DNA of 64,000 nucleotides from Schistosoma haematobium (taxonomy: Eukaryota > Platyhelminthes > Trematoda > Strigeidida > Schistosomatidae): the NCBI RefSeq assembly GCF_000699445.3, contig NC_067199.1, positions 30,216,402 to 30,280,401 of the forward strand, written 5' to 3'. Within the stretch, counting starts at the first letter, position 1, and every line of letters starts with the position of its first letter. Shown here piece by piece: positions 45,021 through 57,525 of the stretch. Made by a program: the position numbers and the translations under genes. Under the pieces are notes generated by a model. It was not told the DNA's origin and did no database searches. It was given only the letters and a program-made list of their open reading frames with translations.

Positions 45021-47329
45021 TATTAGTTACTGTTAATTTTATTTCTGATACAGTGAGGCAACCAGAAGAGGCCAAATGAGAGGATCTCTTGATGACAATC
45101 AAAGGTGGCTTGAAGGGCAAATGCTTACCATTCGCCAAAAAATGGAATGATTTTCTAAGAAGTAGAAAAAATATATATATATAATTCGGTAGCCAACAGA
45201 TTTGTTATTCAATCCTTCTCTCCTTGCCCAAATAGTCATTTGTGGGGCGGGGGTTAGTGGGTAGTACGTTGTGTATCAATTCCCTAAACATTTCAAATAC
45301 AATTTATTAATAAGTATCGACTATTACAGAAAAGAAAGGAATGCATTGTTTACTGTTGACTGTTTTTAACTATAAGATATATTACAAACTCGAGTGTTTG
45401 AATTCTGTGAATACTTTGAACTAGAAAACATCATATCGATTAATATTTAGTGATTCATTAATGTGGATAACTTCATTGGTGTTATTACAGTTCATTAAGG
45501 GTTAAATGACACCCATAATATTCATAAAATTTATTCTAATAATTAATTAACTCATTTACGAGTCACAAATTCACATACTTAGTTTCCACACACCAGGGCT
45601 GGTGATCCCACCTGGTCGCCCAAACAGAAGTAGGTGTAATGAGGTTCAAAACTCTAATTTAGAAACGGAAATTCAAACGTTCTACTCACTGGGGCAACTC
45701 TCAAAAGATGCATTTTCCCAAAGAACAGTTATTTGGTCATTAAATGAGCTTGGAAAATAAACTTATATCAAGACCCTTTCTTTAATTGAACTAAATATAA
45801 AAACGTAAATTAAAACAGTTCACACTATAACACTCTATTCATATTCATAAAATTGTCTACCAGTTAAATGTTATCAATAATCAAATTGTTTCCTGTTTTA
45901 TTTATATAAGATAAACAACGCTGTTAATACATTTTTATAAAACTGAATGTTAACTACGACTAACTAGGACTGTTATACTTTTAGAAGAAATATTAGTAAA
46001 CTACTAAATTTGTAATTTTGTTTACGTATTCTCTGAGAGTCCATTACACTTATGTTAATATTTGAACTTATTCTGCTTGGTAGTTTACATAACAAAAAAG
46101 ATAATGAAATAATACATGTTTATTCAAGTCTTGAGGAAAAAAAAGCTGTTGAGTTGAATATAATCACCTTATTTCTTAAGTAAAAATTGAAATCGATTCG
46201 AAGTATTTAACTGTTTACAGTCTTCTAAATACTACTATCAAAATAACGGAAAGTAGCATATGATAAACACTGATGTGATCGTAATTTGGATTGACATTTT
46301 TAAAATTATGTTTAAAGGTAATAACAAATAGAACATATTCCTAGATTGGATGTTTACTAACAGTACACATTATTTATACAACTTAGTTAATTTGACAGAG
46401 ATTCATTAGGTTACATGATTTTAGATTATGATACGTCTATTGTACTACTAGATTATTCTATCTATTTAGTAGTCAGATTTTTAAATATCTGCCATAAATA
46501 TTAAATCATTCTCACTGTATCTGAAAAAGAAAGTTCGTTTGTTAAGATTTGTTTTATTTTAACTAAATCAAAGGAATGTTACTACATTTCTTTTTATCAG
46601 GCAATCAAGTATAACTGGTTGAACAGAGGTAGCTACAGTACAAATTTACAATAGGTCTAACTGATTTTCTACATTTTCATTATTTAGTAGACTATGCTAA
46701 GATTAGTTGTTCTATTTATTTGACCAATCAGTTATTGCACTGAATTCGAAAAGTGGGATTACTCTAGAAGTTGACAAAAATTAGTTCTGTTGATTCTCCT
46801 ATCATAATTTCCAATAAGTATTCTCACGAAGTTAGTGATAAATTCGTTTTTGATATAAACCTCTCAGTTGTATCTACTGTTTTTACTATAAAATCAGGGA
46901 ATTTATAGAAGATTGTTATTTCTACATTAAAGGTTTATGGTGAGACATGGTACTGTGAATGGTTAACAAATAAAGTTTCTGGAGATGTTTAATGAAATTA
47001 ACGAATTTATGATTCTGTAAAATACGCTAAGACTTTTCATTCAGTTAAGTTTCGTAAACTTAATGTTTCTTGTTTCCGCCGACTGTTAACGTCGTTTAAT
47101 CTACTGTTAATTAGCTGACAAAAAATAATTTCTTTTAATCACTCAACTCATAAAGTTATTGTTGATGATCCCCAAATGTAACTTACGAAAAAGATGAGAT
47201 GAATTCCCTTTACATTGAGTTATTCAGTATGAACACTGATCACTGCCTTTCAAAAGAATTTTATGTTTATTGACAAATATCCAGCTAATAAATTCAAATC
47301 ATCGTAACTTATATATATATAATCATTTC
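45021..47329. other. Intergenic, nothing recognised
   Basis: AT-rich sequence; a slightly GC-richer patch at 45580-45640 has no identified origin. Confidence 0.5.
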
Positions 47330-47535
47330 AGGTAAATGTATAGTCGTTTGCGAGAGACTAAAAGTCCTAGTTTGAAATCCAGCGTACAGGATCATTAATT
47401 TGTACTGCTGAGAACTCCCACACTAGAACGAAACGGCTACCTAGTACTTCTAAATTTTCAACGGTAGCCTAACATTGGTTGGTAGCTGATCATAATTAAA
47501 ACTCAACAATCTCTACAACCCTAAGGTGATATTTA
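47330..47535 (+). repeat. SM-alpha-like SINE, decayed
   Basis: 'gtcgtttgcgagagac', 'tagtttgaaatcc' (B-box relative), 'tactgctgagaactcccac', 'aacgaaacggctacctagta' and the tail 'tagcctaacattggttgg' are the family in order. The first ribozyme box is CTGAGAAC, so the catalytic GA is lost. Confidence 0.75.
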
Positions 47536-48313
47536 TCATGCGCTCACTATTGACTAGCTTCGAGAGGTGAAAAGTGGAGTTCCAGTGAGATTTTGTGACT
47601 AGTGGAGTTCAACTGTGTCAAATATGAGACAGTTCTAGTTTGACTAGTGTCATCATTAACAAAATTTTCCATTACTAAACTAATTTGTTTGCTCTGGTTA
47701 ATGGGATAGCGAAGAAGAGAACAGAAGTAGTCTCATTCACTATATTGAGTTATATATTGTGGAATATTAGCATAGTACATGAACGTAACATTGTTTATTG
47801 TAAATCTTCAACAAGATTTACTGTAATGAACATGAATTAATTTGATTTACAAACTAGTGAATTTTGGTTTTTTAAATTGATGTTTTTCTTAAATGTTACC
47901 TGTACATTTTGGTTTTTATTTAATGATTGTTATTTCCAGATTCAGTTTTGATTGATCCATTTTAAAATTGTAATTTGGTCATAACAACAAACAAACAAAC
48001 AGTGAATTTATCATTCTAATTAAAATAAAGGCACTTGAAGATTAGCATTAAATATAAAGAATTTAATAAAAAATTTACAAATGAGTAAAATATTTAAATA
48101 ATTAGTTGATGCAATCTCAAATAGTTATGAACAACAGAATGTGTATAATTTCAGAAGGTGAACTAGATCATTACAAATTTTATAAGCTTTTTGCATAGAA
48201 AAACTGATCTTTATTTCAAACCGTTAGACTTTGTTTAATAGTTAAGAAGTAGTTAACGTTTAACACAAAATAATTTTCAGAGGAAGGTTTGTGGATAATA
48301 TAGTAATTTTAAT

Positions 48314-48440
48314 AGTTGAGATCATGAGTCAATTGAAGCTAGACCACTATCAAAAACCTGGAAGCACTGGACGGCTATTTCGGGCTATTGTGAGACTCCT
48401 CAACAGTGTGTATTCACGATCCGGTCTCGCGAGATTATTT
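48314..48440 (-). repeat. SM-alpha-like SINE, 3' half
   Basis: On the minus strand it reads 'acactgttgaggagtctcac', 'cccgaaatagccgtccagtg' and 'cttccaggtttttgatagtg'. The core starts TTGAGGAG (first C lost) and stem II is broken, so the ribozyme is dead. The tRNA-like half is missing. Confidence 0.75.
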
Positions 48441-48971
48441 GTTTTATATATTACATATGACTTTTATTCAGATATTTAAAATGAATCAAATTAAGTAATG
48501 AAATATTGTTATTCGAATCAACAATAAATTAAACTAATGTAAAAGAATTTATTATATCACAGTATATTTCATCTATATTACTACCGATGCTATGGAGCTT
48601 TTATCAAATCGGACATAACAGTTTGCACCAAATTATAGGTCAAAATGTTTCTATTCACTTATTGTCATATAGTTATCTGTTTTAGTTTTGTTTTAATTCA
48701 ATTATTATACCTACTACTTTCATAAAATGTTTACACTCTATCATGAGTAAAATTATTGAGAAGCTCAAGAAATTCAATCACAATGGTTTGTATGTTTTAA
48801 ACTTCTTATGAATTTTAAGGAAATGAGAAACATTCACTGGGGAGTTCATACATCAAATATTATTATGTGATGAAAAAAATCATTTAAGCAAAAGGACTGT
48901 TAATTTTTATGGATGTATATGAATGGCAGCTTTTTAAAAATTATGTACATAAAGATTTTTTCGACTATATA

Positions 48972-49345
48972 GTTAGGGTTGGCTAAACCAAAACGTGGCA
49001 TCGGTGCAAAAAGTCACTAGCATCTGGTCTTAGCTATATTGGTAGATGCAGACTACTTTTTGGGGGGGGTGAAATGGCTGAGAATCTATCACAGTGGCGT
49101 AGGTGTATACACAGTTTGTCTTCCCTTAAACCGTAAGATTAAATTTACTTCAGACCTTTTTTTCTATGAACTAATTCTAGCTCCCTGTATTATATCCCTA
49201 TACACAATCTTTCTTTTATATATTGCTACCAACTGAAGTAACTACTTCTATGAATTCGGTGTTCATCTTGTTGTGCTAATGAGGTGTGGCAACTTGGACC
49301 AATGAATATATGTGCCTGATCCTACATCGTAGCTGACTGACTTTT
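48972..49345 (+). mobile_element. RTE-B, 5'-truncated insertion with target duplication
   Basis: This matches the RTE-B coding end and 3' UTR (compare 61035-60640 in reverse): 'ggctaaaccaaaacgtggca', 'ttggtagatgcagactac', 'tttgtcttcccttaaaccgt', 'gctaatgaggtgtggcaac', with a tail 'gctgactgacttt'. GACTATATA occurs on both sides, 48963-48971 and 49346-49354, and the duplication extends a few T further if one base is skipped. It is a typical end-on, 5'-truncated RTE insertion. Confidence 0.88.
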
Positions 49346-49354
49346 GACTATATA

Positions 49355-51104
49355 CACGCTAAATATTCATAAAACAGAAGTTTTTGTTGAAATATCGCAT
49401 ATTTTGTAGTGAGAGTTTCTAAACGCAATCACATATATGATATTGAATAAAGTTTTTATTATTATAACCATCTCGTTTTCAATTCATATCTAGATCGTAT
49501 TTTGCATGTTGTTTATGATGAACACCCCATATCCGTCAAAAAAGACAAATAAATTAGTTGAATTTAGTTTTTCACGAATATCGTTCAATTGGCTTTTGAA
49601 TTCGACTCCAGTAATAAAATCTACAAAATTATAGGTATGAACTTCTGAAGCGATAAGAACATCTAGATTTCGTATAATTAAGTTTGAGTATAAGTAATTT
49701 CTGTTACTAAAAGTTTATGAGACATAATTTTTATATTTAACATTTTCTAATTCTGCTATGCTCGAGATATTATGATATTATGGTGGACCAGTGAACGGAA
49801 CGAAAAGCAGCAACTCAATAACAGGATAAATCTAAGCTATTCCTTAGCACTCCAGCCCTGCTAATTAGAGGAAGAAGAGCAGAGTCGGCAGGAATAATAT
49901 ACAATTCCATAACCAGCTCAGAAAAAAGAATAACAAGAACTCAACTCATCCGTAATATACACAATACAAAAATGTCCTTAAATAGGGTCACAAAACAAAG
50001 CGAAGCATTGACGCTTAAGATTCTTTTAGGTGGAAAACTAAAAGTAGTGATGGGCACCTTTGACGCGAAAATGAGAAATTTAAATTACCACAGTTAAATT
50101 TTAAAAATAAGAAGTTTACCAAGTGATATATGGAAATCAAGCATCATCAACAACTTCCTTACTAATTGTTTTCCCTGTCGTTCATGTTTTATTTCATTTA
50201 TTAGATTTAGTCTCAAAATGTCTTTATAAAAGGATTGATTGACATTTAAAATGCAAATTATCATATTTCAATGAAATGCCTTGAATGTAACATGGTAACC
50301 ATGGCACTCAAAAATCTTCGATTGAATTTGGTTTATTGCCATGTTTACTAACTGCCGAGGGGTCATAAACTATAATGGTTATTCTGTAAATCTGTCTGGT
50401 TTTCAATAAATTTTTAGATCACAACCTGTAACCAAGTTGATGAATTTTAAAAATGTTAAATACCATAAATTGTATTTAATTAATCCTGATCCATTCAATA
50501 TACCGGCTTTCTTTTCACTACTAATACTATACATTTTTCGAAAACACCGATTAAACTGTTTAAGAATTCCATAATATTTAGTAAATGTAGCTTGAAATTT
50601 GCAAATTCTATATTCTGTTGTTTGTGATCGAACTTTCGGGAAGAGTATTTTCTAACAAACAAATGCCAAGGAAACATATTAATTGTGAAAAAAAGAAGCT
50701 TTAACTGAGACTTGAAACAAGAAATTCATTATATAAGTAATTATGATAGTTTTTTTGAGATCTCATTGTTTATTGCTATATATTCAAACAAAGCTTCATT
50801 TAACCTTTTATTCACTTTCAAATCGACAGATAAATAGTGAAGTTGTGGGGGTTTGTTTTTAAAGAATGCATATCATTATAATTGAAATGCACCCTAATTT
50901 TGCAATAATTTTAAAAAAAGATTAGCAACAAATAATGAACTTATTTAAAGCTAGTAGTCAATTTTAATCATTTCAATATTTAATAAACTATGTATGTAGA
51001 ATTATTTAGATCTTTTAGAGATATTGAAGACTGGAATGGTTTAAACATTAGTATAAGTGAGTTTTGGACATGGTGCATTGCAACAAAACAGGCTTAGATG
51101 ATAA
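49355..51104. other. Intergenic, nothing recognised
   Basis: 49770-50060 is less AT-rich and purine-biased on the plus strand; its origin is unknown. No coding similarity was seen. Confidence 0.45.
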
Positions 51105-51225
51105 TCAAAGATAGATGGTGGCTAGCGATGAAATTCAGGACGCGTATTTTGTCCGATTTGGGACTTGTCGACTGGATGGGAAGATACAAGCAAACAATAC
51201 CAAATGAATTTAGATGATGTTATAA
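51105..51225. repeat. SM-alpha-like short-form copy, inverted ribozyme joined to 3' tail
   Basis: 51105-51180 carries the hammerhead region on the minus strand ('ccagtcgacaagtcccaaat' and 'acgcgtcctgaatttcatcg'). At about 51180 it joins plus-strand 3' sequence 'gggaagatacaagcaaacaa' and 'taccaaatgaattt'. Box 1 (TCGACAAG) and box 2 (ACAAAA) are mutated. The order rc(upstream) + downstream again fits twin priming. Confidence 0.65.
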
Positions 51226-52074
51226 CTTCCTAAGTAGTTATATGTTTGAACGCATCAACCCAAAGCTTGATGGATGAAATCATTGAAATTACAAATATCT
51301 GATATGAACAAATCAGTATAATATTTCATTGAACAAGCAATCATAAACTATCAACAGTCGGACGCTTTTTATTATCAAACATGTTTTCGTTTATGTAATG
51401 TCGCATAAATCGATTCATCCATTGAATAATAAATCTCCAGAGAATAAATGTGAATGACTACTTTTCCAGTGATTTTAATAGTGTTAACTATTTTTATAAA
51501 AAAATTTAGGAAAGTAGACTTATTGTTCGGTATTCTATTGATAAGTCTAGGTAGCGACTTACTAGTGGGGTAAATATAGTGAGACTATAATTTATGGACG
51601 AACCAATCAGGTTTAAGATAGCAAGTCTTGGATTTTGGCGCAAGATTCATCCACTCATTTGGCTAAATACCGTTTCACAATTATAGCTGATGTTAGTTCG
51701 TTATGAAAACATTGAATATAATTTCTAAACCTAAAGTTCCACTGTAAATCCTAATCCTAGTTCCTCACACTAATTTATAAACCTTGAGATGAGATTATGA
51801 GTTGAGTTATTTTATATAGACATTCAATTTATGATAGATATGTATCATCGACGTGAAAACCAACAAACTACGATTAGCTGAGATTACATTTTTTGATATA
51901 GCTTTTTATTTCTGCACATTAAATGGTTTGTCTCCTAACTGACTAACAATTATAACTCACGAAATGGTTACATTGATAAAAATATATTCTAAAGTGTGAA
52001 TGTTGGTGACAGGAATTCATATGAATTATCATTTATTAGACATAAAAAACTAGAACTAATTAATTCCGACATTG

Positions 52075-52325
52075 GACTCCGAGTCAGTACGTATCCACGA
52101 TCCCACCTCACGAGATCCGAACCTACGACCTATCAATTGGATGTTGACTCAGTGGTTTGGAGGTTAAGCGTTCTCGTGCGAGACTGATAGGTCTCATAGT
52201 AGTAGTAGTAGTCTCATACTAGGATGAAACGACCAGCCAGTGCTTTCAGGTTTTCCATGGTTGTTTAGCTGCAATTGACTCACGAATTCAACCATAAAAT
52301 TACTAAAATCTCCACAAAACCCCTT
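52075..52325 (+). repeat. SM-alpha-like SINE with inner segment inverted to the front
   Basis: 52075-52132 is, on the minus strand, the B-box and first ribozyme half ('gtaggttcggatctcg', 'gggatcgtggatacgtactg'). It is followed by the plus-strand A-box half ('ctcagtggtttggaggttaag'), a TAG run (about 52199-52214) where that inner segment should be, then 'catactaggatgaaacg' and the usual tail. The missing inner part is thus found inverted just upstream. Confidence 0.7.
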
Positions 52326-54267
52326 CTGATAATAATTTCAATATGTTTAGATGTGATTCACCCTGCATTATTTCTAAATGTTTGTTTGTTTCGTAAATGG
52401 TGACCAGAAGTTTACAAAACACTTTCAGATGAAATGATACTTCTGTCAAAACGTTTAATCCACTGTCAACAAGAATTTGACGTGACTAGAAACAGAGAAA
52501 ATTATTTATAAATATAAATGTCTTTTGTTTATAAGTATTACCACGCAGTTGAAAGGCGATTTGATAATTTAAAGGGTGTTTGTAGATATTATTTGAGAAA
52601 TTCAACTTAAGAAAATCAAATCATATGCCGATATTTAATGTGAATCAAAATATTATCTTTTTACGACGTAGTTGGTACTTCAAAGTTTGGAATGCATCTA
52701 CTATATTTCATGCTGCTTATTACTATGCAGGACTTCGAGAAAGTTTATGATCCATTATAGACCAGAATACATATAAATTAGGACTATAATCAGATTCTTT
52801 AGCATTGTGATATATACACTCTTTAAATGAAAAAATGATTTGGATCATGAAAATGTAGAATAACTGTAGTAAAATATGTGCGATTTAATGTAATTCGGAG
52901 TCAAAGTGTAGGATCCAGTCATATTTTGGATGTATAGGGACATAATTCTAGATATTGATTTTATGATTATAACTTTCCTTTGCACTGCATTAATGTGTAC
53001 GCAGCTACCGTCGAAGTTAGTTTAAATTTTCATTATTATTCACTGTTACAAATTATACTGGAAGCTTCTTAGTGAGATTACCTAGTTGAGGGTCATTCAC
53101 ATGAATTACTTTATTTTCTCATTATGTAGGACATATTGCCGTAGGAAAAACATATATTAGATATCACTACTGCAATAATAATGTAAATGGGTTTTACAAT
53201 GGGATAATGTAACTTTTTTCTTTCTAGATAAATTTCATGTAAAATTGATCCCTTTAAGCGAAGCATATAAATCAAATCTTTTCTTCGAACTAGAGTTGTC
53301 CGTCAGATCATAATATTACAGTGTTGTCGAGATTGCCGAACTTGGTAGTCTACTGCCTGAGCTGTTTTTAGTTAGACGACTGCTGAAAAGTAGGAAGTAT
53401 AGGACAGCTGTTTATCCAAGTCTGTACTTATAATATACACTTCTTAAACAGCAGTAAAACAAGTTACATGAGTGAAAAGCTTTTGTCGGGTAACCAAATC
53501 GAAAACATGTGAGCAACTCATTCATAAATATGTCTCCTCAGAAAATTATGCCAGAATTTCGACAAATAGCTTATATCTGTTTCCCCAGAAAGTCATACTT
53601 AATCTTGATTTACAGAGTAAGCCCGTCAGCATCTCCGATTTATCACTTGACCTGTATATTATTGGTCTTGAGTATTAGCAGTTTTTAAGATCACTTGAAT
53701 GTTAGTTTGCTTGATTTCATAAACCGTGACAATAACCATCCACATATTAAACCACATCTCACATGATGTATTAAAATCTACATAACAATCTGTATTTGAA
53801 TACCAAGCATATTGTCGTTTCACTTGATGTAATGAAGAGTTTCTATAAGAATCAGCAACTTTACCTTATTTTTGTGCATATGTCGTCCATCGTGTAATAA
53901 TATTCACTGGACTCAACATTATGACAAATCATTAGGTGTGACTGTTAAGATAAGAAAGATTGGATATAGCTAATTAGGATAAACTACATTCCATAAAAAA
54001 ATGCCTCTTAAATAAAGTAAGCACTAAACTTTTTGCTAAACAACTCATCACGTGCAAAAGGCTTGAAACGAGATTTAGAATTATGTTCGTTGTTTTTACC
54101 TACTATGATGTCATCTTTAAATTCCGTTAATTTTTCAGCGAATCGCTATTAGAGAGCAACTAGTTTAAAGCAATATAATGAATTTCTTCGCCATTTAATG
54201 TTTTTAGATAAATAATAGCAATCGGTGAGAATAATTTACATTACAGAGTAACTTCATCAAGTGAACT
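52326..54267. other. Intergenic, nothing recognised
   Basis: AT-rich sequence. A 68-codon plus frame at 53472-53678 has no recognised family. Confidence 0.5.
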
Positions 54268-54345
54268 ACTCATAACTAGGGAGCACTAGATAATCTTTTC
54301 GTTCAAGTTCAGGGCTTTTCAGAAGTGTTCACCAACGATCCTAAA
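54268..54345 (-). repeat. SM-alpha-like remnant (ribozyme region only)
   Basis: On the minus strand 'gaacacttctgaaaagccctg' and 'aacgaaaagattatctagtg' line up with the hammerhead, with box 1 CTGAAAAG and a disrupted second box. No tRNA-like part remains. Confidence 0.45.
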
Positions 54346-57048
54346 CTGAACCAAACCGAAAATTGTAAAATTTATCGTCGAAAATAAGACGTTCTAGTTG
54401 TTGAGTTGGAATCTAACGGTTCATATTTCAAAGGTTGGTCAATTCACGAAATGTGATGAACATAGTGAAACTACAGCAGTCCCGTAAAAGTATATATGAT
54501 ACATTCTTTCTGAATAAGTATGTGGGGTATTCATTTCGAATTTCTGGAATTTAGGACATGCAGGCGGTTAAAATGTCAAGGCTCCACCGAGAAAATCGAA
54601 GACCACAAGTGGATGTGTCATAGTATCTGAGTCAGGTCTCGTTCTGGGTGATATCTTCGAAAAAGCAACTACTACTTAGATGACAATTAGAAACTCCTAA
54701 TGTTGGGAATAGATTACGATAGGATAATCCGATTCGTGTGCGTACTGATAAATAAATGAATAAAAATAATTGATGGTTGCTAAACAAGGATTCGAGTCTT
54801 TCAACTTATTTGCTATATTGTAGGCTGAGATACTGCCTCGTTGGACAAATCAAAAAAGGTAGTTGTTTTCAGAAAGCATCCAAAAATCTGGCAAAATGTC
54901 TGATCACCACGAAAGAACAATATCAGCGGTTACAACCGCATAACAGTTGGTGACTAGTAAATATTGATAAATCATTCACTAGTTTAATTTGCTGGGGGAT
55001 CTGTTATTTGTTTATAATAAATATAAATTAAGATTTGTAGGTGAACGTTTTACGCTTACTGATTCAATTTAACTGCGAAATATCTACTTTCGTCATCTCA
55101 CTTGTGTGGTAAATACCTGTGTAAACAGAAATGTGTTAAAAATCATCTATCAACTATAACCATCCATAAAGTTATATGTAAATAATATATACTTTGAGTC
55201 ACTACTATCTAGTGTCTAGTACTTCTTGAACAAAAACTAGGGATGTACATATTGACTAATCACTATGTAGTAACTAATGTCATGTTTATCCGGTTCTTAG
55301 AGCTCATTGCACTGAATCAACAATATCACAATGTTAGTATTATTCAGAATCGGGTTCAGATCCTACGGCAGTGATCAGCTCACTTATAGCTAAAAACATT
55401 TTTTATTAATTAATGCTGTAGCTCCATGTTGCTTACTTTCAACCACATAGCATAATTGATGTGTGTTACTTTAAGAGTATTAAGTTTAAGTGATACCTAT
55501 TCTCATACATGTAATAGTATTTGAGCAATTTCAATCATACATTATAAAAAAGTGACTTTCAAGAAATCATCTTTATTTATTTAGTAATCTGATCCAAAGT
55601 TTTTACATACTTCTATCATCCAAACGTCATGTGATCCAAGCGTTTATCCTACATCATGTAACTACTACTTTGAATAGAAGTTGAAATTGTCAATCATTCA
55701 TTTTATTTTTAAATTATAATTTGATCATATAACTTTGTAAATCAATTACATGAATACTAAGAAATAATATCTTTGTCTCACTTTATACTTTCATAAAACA
55801 CTATTGTAATAATTTATATCACTTGCAATTGTTTTGTACTTGGATAATTGGTTAAGAAAAGTGAGAACTCCAATCTCAACATCAATTTGCAAAACGATTT
55901 CTGAAGATTGTTTTGTATATGAAAAAAAGCCATCCTATGTGGTTTACTTACGTAGAAATGCTTTAAAAGTATGCTTTTTTAGTATCAAGCAGTTGTGAGT
56001 TTGGTTTTTAACGGCTTTCAACTTATAGTATACGGCTTATTAACGGTAGCAAAATAAAAGTGGACTTGTAGCAATTTATTAGTTTTGATGTATCAATATT
56101 GTGTGGAAAAATGAACGTATTTTTACTAGAAAATATTCCAAAGTACTTGTAAGCCACATGAATAAGTAATCTCTAAGGAGTGCAACTAACTCATAATTAT
56201 GATAGTCGACTTTCAGATCAGGTCAATAAAGTCAAATGATTTACTTTAAGTTTGTGATAGCTACGGAATCCAGCAAACATGAGACTTCTCAAATCACTTG
56301 TGTAAAAGATGAATGGAAGGTTCGATGACAATGTGATCTAACTGGGGTGTATAATACATTTAATAACCTGGCTAGAGATCATCTACATCTGAGATATCCG
56401 GCTATCTATAAATACACAAGAACTGTGAGTATTGCTGCTTAATCGATAGAGGTTAACATAGAATCTCTTCCTGCTTTGGGTACATGAACTTAGTAAGTGT
56501 CAGTAATGAATGGAATTTCTAAATCAGGAAGCAGCTCATATTGGCCAAAAAGCTTAATACTTGAACGCGTGACTATGATAAATTTCACTCCATCTTCATA
56601 AGTGGATAAAACACCTATTGTTCGAAGTCTGTGATTACTTAAGCTTCAATAATATAAATTTTAAAGGAATTTATTGATAAAGGTCAATAATATATTTTGA
56701 GGTGTGATTAAACTGCAATAAATAGTTAAACAATCAACGAATTTAAAACACTGACCAAGTCATAACATTGAGCAAGCTGATAAGCTTTGGAAGAAAACAG
56801 CTGTTTGCCAAAATTAACATTAAACGAGTCAAAAAAGAAACATTTAAGATCCTAAACCATGATGGAACTATCGATCGGTATTCCTAAATGATTCCCAAGT
56901 AAATGAATGTTTGTGTCATTTTTATTGTCCCAGTTAATTGTTTAACATATTCAGTTAAAACAACTGATTAGAAATGTTGAATGTAATTGCTGTTATCCAG
57001 ATAAGAGAGGTAAAATGAAATAAGGAGCTCAGGTTTACTTATTCATCA
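54346..57048. other. Intergenic, nothing recognised
   Basis: AT-rich sequence. 'gggttcagatcct' near 55353 looks like a B-box and may be a SINE remnant. 56270-56540 is more GC-rich, with a TATA-like 'tctataaatacac' near 56404, but has no identifiable element. Confidence 0.4.
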
Positions 57049-57525
57049 TTAGTTGTCGCGGAACAGCTGATTGTAGCCCATCTCTCCTATTAATACTGTT
57101 TGGATTCGCTCATATGTGTAGGGCTTTTCTTTGTAAGAGGTAAAACCTTTTTGAAGGACTCTTGTACCGTTGTAATCAATTGCATGGCCCGATTCCTTGA
57201 AGTGCAATACTATCACTGATTCGTTCTCGAGTTTTCGTACGTCATACGAGGATTTAGGAATGTGCTTTAAGCATAGCTTGTGTTCCTTCACCCTCATATC
57301 CAGTTGCCTTGATGTTTCACCTAAATACGTTGCATTACAGTCACTATATTTGATTTCATAAACACAATTTTGTTGTTCTTCTTGGGTATTGGATCTTCGG
57401 ATTTTACTAGTTTTGGTCTTAGATTATTGTTTGTTCGAAAGAATACTCTTGTATTTTGAAGTTAGGATCCTTCTGAAATGCCTTTATGATATGGGATCAC
57501 CGCTGTGTTAACCCACTTTTTTTAT
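57049..57525 (-). pseudogene. Penelope-like element fragment with GIY-YIG endonuclease
   Basis: On the minus strand, from right to left, the translation reads a linker ('FFRTNNNLRPKTSKI'), then 'CVYEIKYSDCNATYLGETSR', then 'MRVKEHKLCLKHIPKSS' and 'SVIVLHFKESGHAIDYNGT' to a stop at 57049. The Cys pair, Y-LGETSR and R-EH are the GIY-YIG endonuclease module at the C-terminal end of Penelope-like retroelements. The upstream reverse transcriptase is absent, and one frame change is needed near 57465. It is therefore a truncated, inactive copy. Confidence 0.8.

Noticed and set aside
47985..48001. Direct repeats of a CRISPR-like kind
   Set aside because: It is a short CAAA-type simple repeat; no spaced repeats occur in the window and the genome is eukaryotic.
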